Shown here: positions 41,059 through 45,243 of the stretch, one piece after another
How the letters are laid out: every line of letters starts with the position of its first letter
Numbering within the stretch: position 1 is the stretch's first letter
From: Rufibacter ruber
GTDB taxonomy: Bacteria; Bacteroidota; Bacteroidia; Cytophagales; Hymenobacteraceae
Assembly: GCF_001647275.1 (NCBI RefSeq)
Contig: NZ_LRMM01000036.1
Location: forward strand, 1-45,243
Direction: 5' to 3'
Length of the DNA stretch: 45,243 nucleotides
Made by a program: the position numbers and the translations under genes
The notes under the pieces: generated by a model
What the model saw: the letters and a program-made list of their open reading frames with translations, nothing else
The model's database searches: none
What the model was told of the DNA's origin: nothing

Positions 41059-44000
41059 TCATTTTACAACTACTAATCTTTTGAGAATTGGGCCATCAGT
41101 GGTGAGAACTCTAAGGGTATACACTCCTGCGCCATAGGTAAATAAGTTGAGTTGTACTTCATCTCCGGGAACATTTTCCCCTATCGCTGTAAACAGGCGT
41201 TTGCCTACTGAGTCAAAAACTTCAATATTTTGCACCTGATAATTAGCCTTGTACCAGTTAATAGTCACGTTGCCTTGAGTAGGGTTCGGGTAAATGGAAA
41301 GTGCTTCTTCTTTGCTGAGGTCGGGCACCAGGAACTCTGCTCCTATGGCTTCGCCTCCGGCGCCTTTTACAGAAAGATTACCAGTGATCACTCCTTTAGG
41401 TGCTTTGACTACCAGTTTGGTATTGGTGGCTTCTAAAATGGCAGCAACGGTGTTGTTGAAGTAAATGACATCAGTCTGGTGGTCTGCCCCAAAATGTTCT
41501 CCGGTAATGGTGACGGTTGTGCCAGCATACCCACTGGTTGGGCTAAAGGAGGAAATGACAGGAGCCGGGACAAAAATAAAGTCAGAGGCGGTACGGGCGG
41601 TGCCTCCTGGTGTCTCTACTTGAATTTTCTCTGTTTCGGCGTTTGCCGGTACCGTTACGGTGAGGCTATTGGCACTGGCAGCCGTCACCTCAGCTTTGGC
41701 AGAGCCTAAAGTGACAAGATTCCGTTTTACATCCTCTGCAAAATTCATTCCGCTCAAATTGACTACTGTTCCCGTCTTACCTTTTCCGGGTGAAAAAGAA
41801 GTAATAGTGGGGTGGTGCCAGACCATAAAGGGCTGCTGAGTCTCCACTTGGCCCCCCAGAGTTTTAAGCAGTACCTTTCCTTTAGTGGCGGTAGCAGGCA
41901 CTTCTACTTTTAGTTGGGTGGTTGAGGCTTGGGTAATTTTTGCCTTCACACCATTAAAATAGACTGTGTCTAGGGTAAGATCAGTAGAAAAATGTGTCCC
42001 GGAAATAGTGATGCTGGTGCCAGGAACTGCCTCTGCAGGCGAAACGGAAGTAATAGTAGGTGGCTGAAAAATAATAAAGTCTGGACCTGTAGTTGCTGAT
42101 CCATCTGGGGTTACCACCCTGATTTTGCCTGAGAAAGCATTGCTTGGCACTACCACCTTTAACTCTTCTGCTGTGGAAGCGAGTATTAGAGCTAGATGTC
42201 CGTTGATGCTGACTTTATTAGCAAAGGCGTTAGTAGAAAAGTTTTTCCCCCGGATGGTCACGGTTTGTCCCGCCCGGCCTTGGGTAGGGGAGAAAGAAGT
42301 GATATTGGGAGAAACAACCACTTCATGTGCAACCAGTTGCTTGTCACTGATCACCGGCGGGATATCAAAGATCCGGTTCTGGGTTATATTGGTTCTAACT
42401 GGCTCATTGTAGTCAAAAAAGATATCAGCATAATTCTCAATCAGATGCTTCTCTGGCAGGTTAGCTTTCGGTTTGATGCTGAACTGGATGGCCCCATTGC
42501 TACCTGCCTGGTTGGTACCGCTGTCTGGCAGCATGATGTTATTGAAGGTGAAAGTAAGAATGGGTCTTTCTTTGCCCGAAACAGTAAAAGTATAAGGGTG
42601 TGTAACCGCCCCAACTTGAAAGGTGCTCATATCCAGATCAGCAGACAGAGTGTCTACCACCACCACTTTGTAGGCTACATCATTGCCTGTATTCTGGAAC
42701 CGGATGGTGTAGCGAAGAGACGAACTAGTGGGGGTATATTTTTCTGCCGTACGGCCAACGGGTATTACTTGTTTATCATTGGGGTCAAAGGAGTCAATGA
42801 TGGGGAGGCATTCTTCTGTGATTTCGGGTTCAGGATCATTAGGCGGCATGGCCATCATGGCTATATCAGGCAAGCCAGTAGTATTGGCTTTTTTCATTTC
42901 CAGGTTGGCGCTTACAATAGTTTTGAGAGGGTGTCCCTGGGGCTGATCTGCCTCTACCCTTATAACCCTGCTTGCCGTAGGGAACTTGAGGACTAAACTA
43001 TCACCAATGGCTAGTTTGTATTTTCCTGTAAGAGAAAGTTCCATGTTTTGCAGCACGCGGTAAGAAAGGCTATCCGTCATAGCCCCTTGCCCTTGATTTC
43101 TAAGGACAAAACGGGCCTGATTTTCTGGTGTTTCACTGGCTGCTATGGCAACATCTGCTCTGTTGTAAGTTGGTGGGGCGGTGTACTGGTTCACTGGGGT
43201 TATCCAGGCTTTGGTGCAGACGGTAAGGCCCCTAATGGTAGGGTCAGCGCAGGAAACAGAGTCTTTGATAGTAATAGTGCCCTGTTGGTTGGGCTGCAAA
43301 TCACCTACAACAAAAACGTAATTGCCTTTGCTGTCACGGGTGAACGGCATAGAAGCTGATTTGAAGATGACCTCTGTCGGGAATTGAAGAGTCACTTTGG
43401 CATTAGAGGCCGGGGCGAAACCGGTATTGGAATAGGTGACAGTGGTGACGTTCTCCATGCAACGGCGGCGGCGGTTAGAAGAGAGGCTGACATTTAAATA
43501 AGGACTTTCTTCAACTGTATTCCCGAAATCAATATTTTCAATTACACTATTTTCTTGAGTTACATTTACATTTTTTATGGTTGTACAGGAGGGGGTGATA
43601 ATTCTTGAAGCACTGTTACCAGGGAGAATAGGCTTAATAGTATATGAACCTTTGGGAAAGTTGATACTATAATTCCCTTTAGAATCTGTTATGCCAAAGA
43701 AAGGGCCAGGCAAAGCTGTTACAATAATACCTTCAATGCCTTTCTCATTGGGCTCAAACTGGCAATTTAAATTTTGATCATCATAGATATTCCCATGTAT
43801 GAAACCAGAATAAGTAGCAGAAGTTGTATCATATAATTGCACCTTGTACCCATCCATTATGCCATAGGCAGTAAATGTGTGGTCAGTTGCTTTAAAACTT
43901 CCAAAAAAAGTCCCAAACACCTGACTGGTTGAACCAGATGATATTAATACTTTTGTTGCATCTCCGTTTACTTGTTTTAAATAGGATTTCCAAAGGAAAC

Positions 44001-45123
44001 TTCCATTGTGTAGGTAGCTTAGTATATAGGGTTTAGAATTACCAAAAGATCCTTGCATACCTACTATTTGCACTTTCCCCTCTTTATAGGCAATGCTTTT
44101 AGCCGTTGTGCCACTTGAGCCAACAAACTCGTGCTTGGCCCATTGGGCATTACCATAAGAATCAAGTTTCGCTATGAATGCTTCTCTATATACGCCCCCC
44201 ACATTAGAAGTAGACGGTAGAGTTGTGGAACCAAAAGTGGCACTAAAGGCATAAGTACCTGTGATATAAAAATTGTTGAATTCATCAACAGCTATATCCT
44301 CCCCATGAATATTTTGATTACGTTCCCCAATTGCTTTTGCCATCAAAACATTACCATTAGGAGTATACTTTACTAAGAGTAAGTTGTCGTTTCCGGCAGA
44401 TTTCACAAGTGTATTTCCATAAGTTCCGCTGCCGCTTATGGTGCCTATCATAATTAGATTTCTTTCCCGGTCAAATGCCAGAGAATTACCGGCTGAGTTT
44501 ACATATCTTCCTAAGCCAGCTTGTATCCAGACAAACTTCCCTTGTGAATTGAGCTTAAGCAAAAAACTCTTAGGGTCACAGCAACTATTTTCTGGTGTTA
44601 AATCTAAACCTAAAACAGACCACGCACCTACAGTACCAGTTACATATACATTGCCCTCTTCATCTGCTAAAACTTTTTTACCAATGAAATGAGAATTCAC
44701 TCCTTCTGTAAAACTCCAAACTAATGAGAAGTCGGGACTGAATTTGGAAACAGTAATAGAATGGGAAGAGGACCCGGAGACATAAATATTATTATTTTTA
44801 TCAACAGCAATAGAGTGGAGCGTAGAGCCAGAATACCCAACACTCCCAATTTTATCTAAAACCCCATCTTTACTATAGACTGCAACATACCAGTTATAAT
44901 TACTTTTTATTTCATGAGATGTCGGGGTTAATATATTACCTTGCTTACCATCAAAACTCCCTAAAACATAGACGTTCCCTCGGCTATCAGTTGTAGCATC
45001 AGTTATGTAATCATAACCCGTAGTACTAAAAACTACAGGGTTGAGAGGAATCTGGGCTAAGGAATGAAAGGTAGAGAAAGTCCAAATACAGAGTAATAGA
45101 AGTCTTAAGTATTTCTTTTCCAT
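41059..45123 (-). CDS. T9SS-secreted multidomain protein: beta-propeller repeats, SdrD-like domain, TIG domains, C-terminal sorting domain
   Basis: 1354 aa. A signal peptide (residues 1-24) is followed by an SBBP-type beta-propeller region (about 30-430, repeated NVYVLGSF, NIYVSGSS and NFYITGTY motifs). Next are an SdrD/Cna-B-like domain (about 440-510, NIYDDQNLNCQFEPNEKGIEG), two beta-sandwich regions including a conserved DUF7619-type domain (about 775-925, SFDPNDKQVIP, IRFQNTGND, ADIFFDYNEPV), and four IPT/TIG domains (about 935-1265). The end (about 1276-1354: SIYPNPTQGNVTINW, GAGVYTLRV, KRLVVVK) is a type A C-terminal sorting signal that directs secretion and surface attachment by the type IX system. 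It is probably an adhesin-like surface protein. The T9SS machinery is not in the window. Confidence 0.92.
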   Translation of the reverse strand: MEKKYLRLLLLCIWTFSTFHSLAQIPLNPVVFSTTGYDYITDATTDSRGNVYVLGSFDGKQGNILTPTSHEIKSNYNWYVAVYSKDGVLDKIGSVGYSGSTLHSIAVDKNNNIYVSGSSSHSITVSKFSPDFSLVWSFTEGVNSHFIGKKVLADEEGNVYVTGTVGAWSVLGLDLTPENSCCDPKSFLLKLNSQGKFVWIQAGLGRYVNSAGNSLAFDRERNLIMIGTISGSGTYGNTLVKSAGNDNLLLVKYTPNGNVLMAKAIGERNQNIHGEDIAVDEFNNFYITGTYAFSATFGSTTLPSTSNVGGVYREAFIAKLDSYGNAQWAKHEFVGSSGTTAKSIAYKEGKVQIVGMQGSFGNSKPYILSYLHNGSFLWKSYLKQVNGDATKVLISSGSTSQVFGTFFGSFKATDHTFTAYGIMDGYKVQLYDTTSATYSGFIHGNIYDDQNLNCQFEPNEKGIEGIIVTALPGPFFGITDSKGNYSINFPKGSYTIKPILPGNSASRIITPSCTTIKNVNVTQENSVIENIDFGNTVEESPYLNVSLSSNRRRRCMENVTTVTYSNTGFAPASNAKVTLQFPTEVIFKSASMPFTRDSKGNYVFVVGDLQPNQQGTITIKDSVSCADPTIRGLTVCTKAWITPVNQYTAPPTYNRADVAIAASETPENQARFVLRNQGQGAMTDSLSYRVLQNMELSLTGKYKLAIGDSLVLKFPTASRVIRVEADQPQGHPLKTIVSANLEMKKANTTGLPDIAMMAMPPNDPEPEITEECLPIIDSFDPNDKQVIPVGRTAEKYTPTSSSLRYTIRFQNTGNDVAYKVVVVDTLSADLDMSTFQVGAVTHPYTFTVSGKERPILTFTFNNIMLPDSGTNQAGSNGAIQFSIKPKANLPEKHLIENYADIFFDYNEPVRTNITQNRIFDIPPVISDKQLVAHEVVVSPNITSFSPTQGRAGQTVTIRGKNFSTNAFANKVSINGHLALILASTAEELKVVVPSNAFSGKIRVVTPDGSATTGPDFIIFQPPTITSVSPAEAVPGTSITISGTHFSTDLTLDTVYFNGVKAKITQASTTQLKVEVPATATKGKVLLKTLGGQVETQQPFMVWHHPTITSFSPGKGKTGTVVNLSGMNFAEDVKRNLVTLGSAKAEVTAASANSLTVTVPANAETEKIQVETPGGTARTASDFIFVPAPVISSFSPTSGYAGTTVTITGEHFGADHQTDVIYFNNTVAAILEATNTKLVVKAPKGVITGNLSVKGAGGEAIGAEFLVPDLSKEEALSIYPNPTQGNVTINWYKANYQVQNIEVFDSVGKRLFTAIGENVPGDEVQLNLFTYGAGVYTLRVLTTDGPILKRLVVVK

Positions 45124-45243
45124 ATTATATGCTAGATACAGTAACTTGTTAATTTTATAAAGCTACTAAACATGATTAAATAATTATTATTCGTTTCACC
45201 TTTCCTTCTGTGTGTTTGGAAACGGCAAAACTGGAAAAGGGTG

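Overview
The window looks like a chromosomal segment from Bacteroidota, most likely Cytophagales and probably a Hymenobacteraceae genus such as Rufibacter or Pontibacter; the genus is an inference. The supports are a type IX secretion C-terminal sorting domain, the PbpC/alpha-2-macroglobulin pair, Bacteroidetes-style hybrid kinases with TPR, GAF and REC domains, the GMP-type heptose enzymes, one promoter of the TTG-N20-TAnnTTTg kind, and long gene-poor spacers full of short inverted repeats. No rRNA, tRNA, transposase or convincing CRISPR array was seen.

Layout. 1-190: a possible gene remnant at the edge. 192-2944 (minus strand): a stress operon of a hypothetical coiled protein, two tandem UspA proteins and an Hsp20 chaperone. 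It is divergent from 3237-7706 (plus strand): a kinase with two FixL-type PAS domains that both keep the haem-ligand His and distal Arg, a receiver protein, a REC-histidine kinase and a REC-CRP/FNR regulator. Together they look like an oxygen or redox-responsive island. 7707-9403: spacer of dispersed repeats. 9416-10684: hemA. 11435-13444: TPR sensor kinase. 13942-14868 (minus): esterase. 14869-16157: spacer with a second dispersed-element copy and a small frameshifted ORF. 16158-19474: small membrane protein, lipoprotein, YihY/BrkB membrane protein and NDH-2. 19535-20038 (minus): ankyrin protein. 20039-21045: third dispersed-element copy and a cluster of four hairpins. 21046-29244 (minus): PbpC and a frameshifted alpha-2-macroglobulin lipoprotein. 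30010-31893: hddA and hddC for GDP-heptose. 32026-32835 (minus): TspO-like membrane protein. 33729-40333: four overlapping or abutting genes, namely a very large NIT/HAMP/GAF hybrid kinase with three receivers, CheR, CheB and a REC-kinase. 40351-40593 (minus): probable O-antigen ligase remnant. 41059-45123 (minus): large T9SS-secreted propeller/TIG protein.

The most distinctive non-coding content is of two kinds. First, about twenty copies of a GTTTTnGGSCTGTTTT inverted repeat lie between genes, often just after stop codons. Their arms covary between copies, so they probably act as terminators or another RNA-level structure. Second, three copies of a roughly 250-bp dispersed element, all in the same orientation, surround a GC-rich core that can fold into a nested hairpin; two cores are identical over 105 bp. 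These elements, the dual haem-PAS oxygen island and the MCP-less CheR/CheB hybrid-kinase cassette are the best candidates for undescribed biology here.
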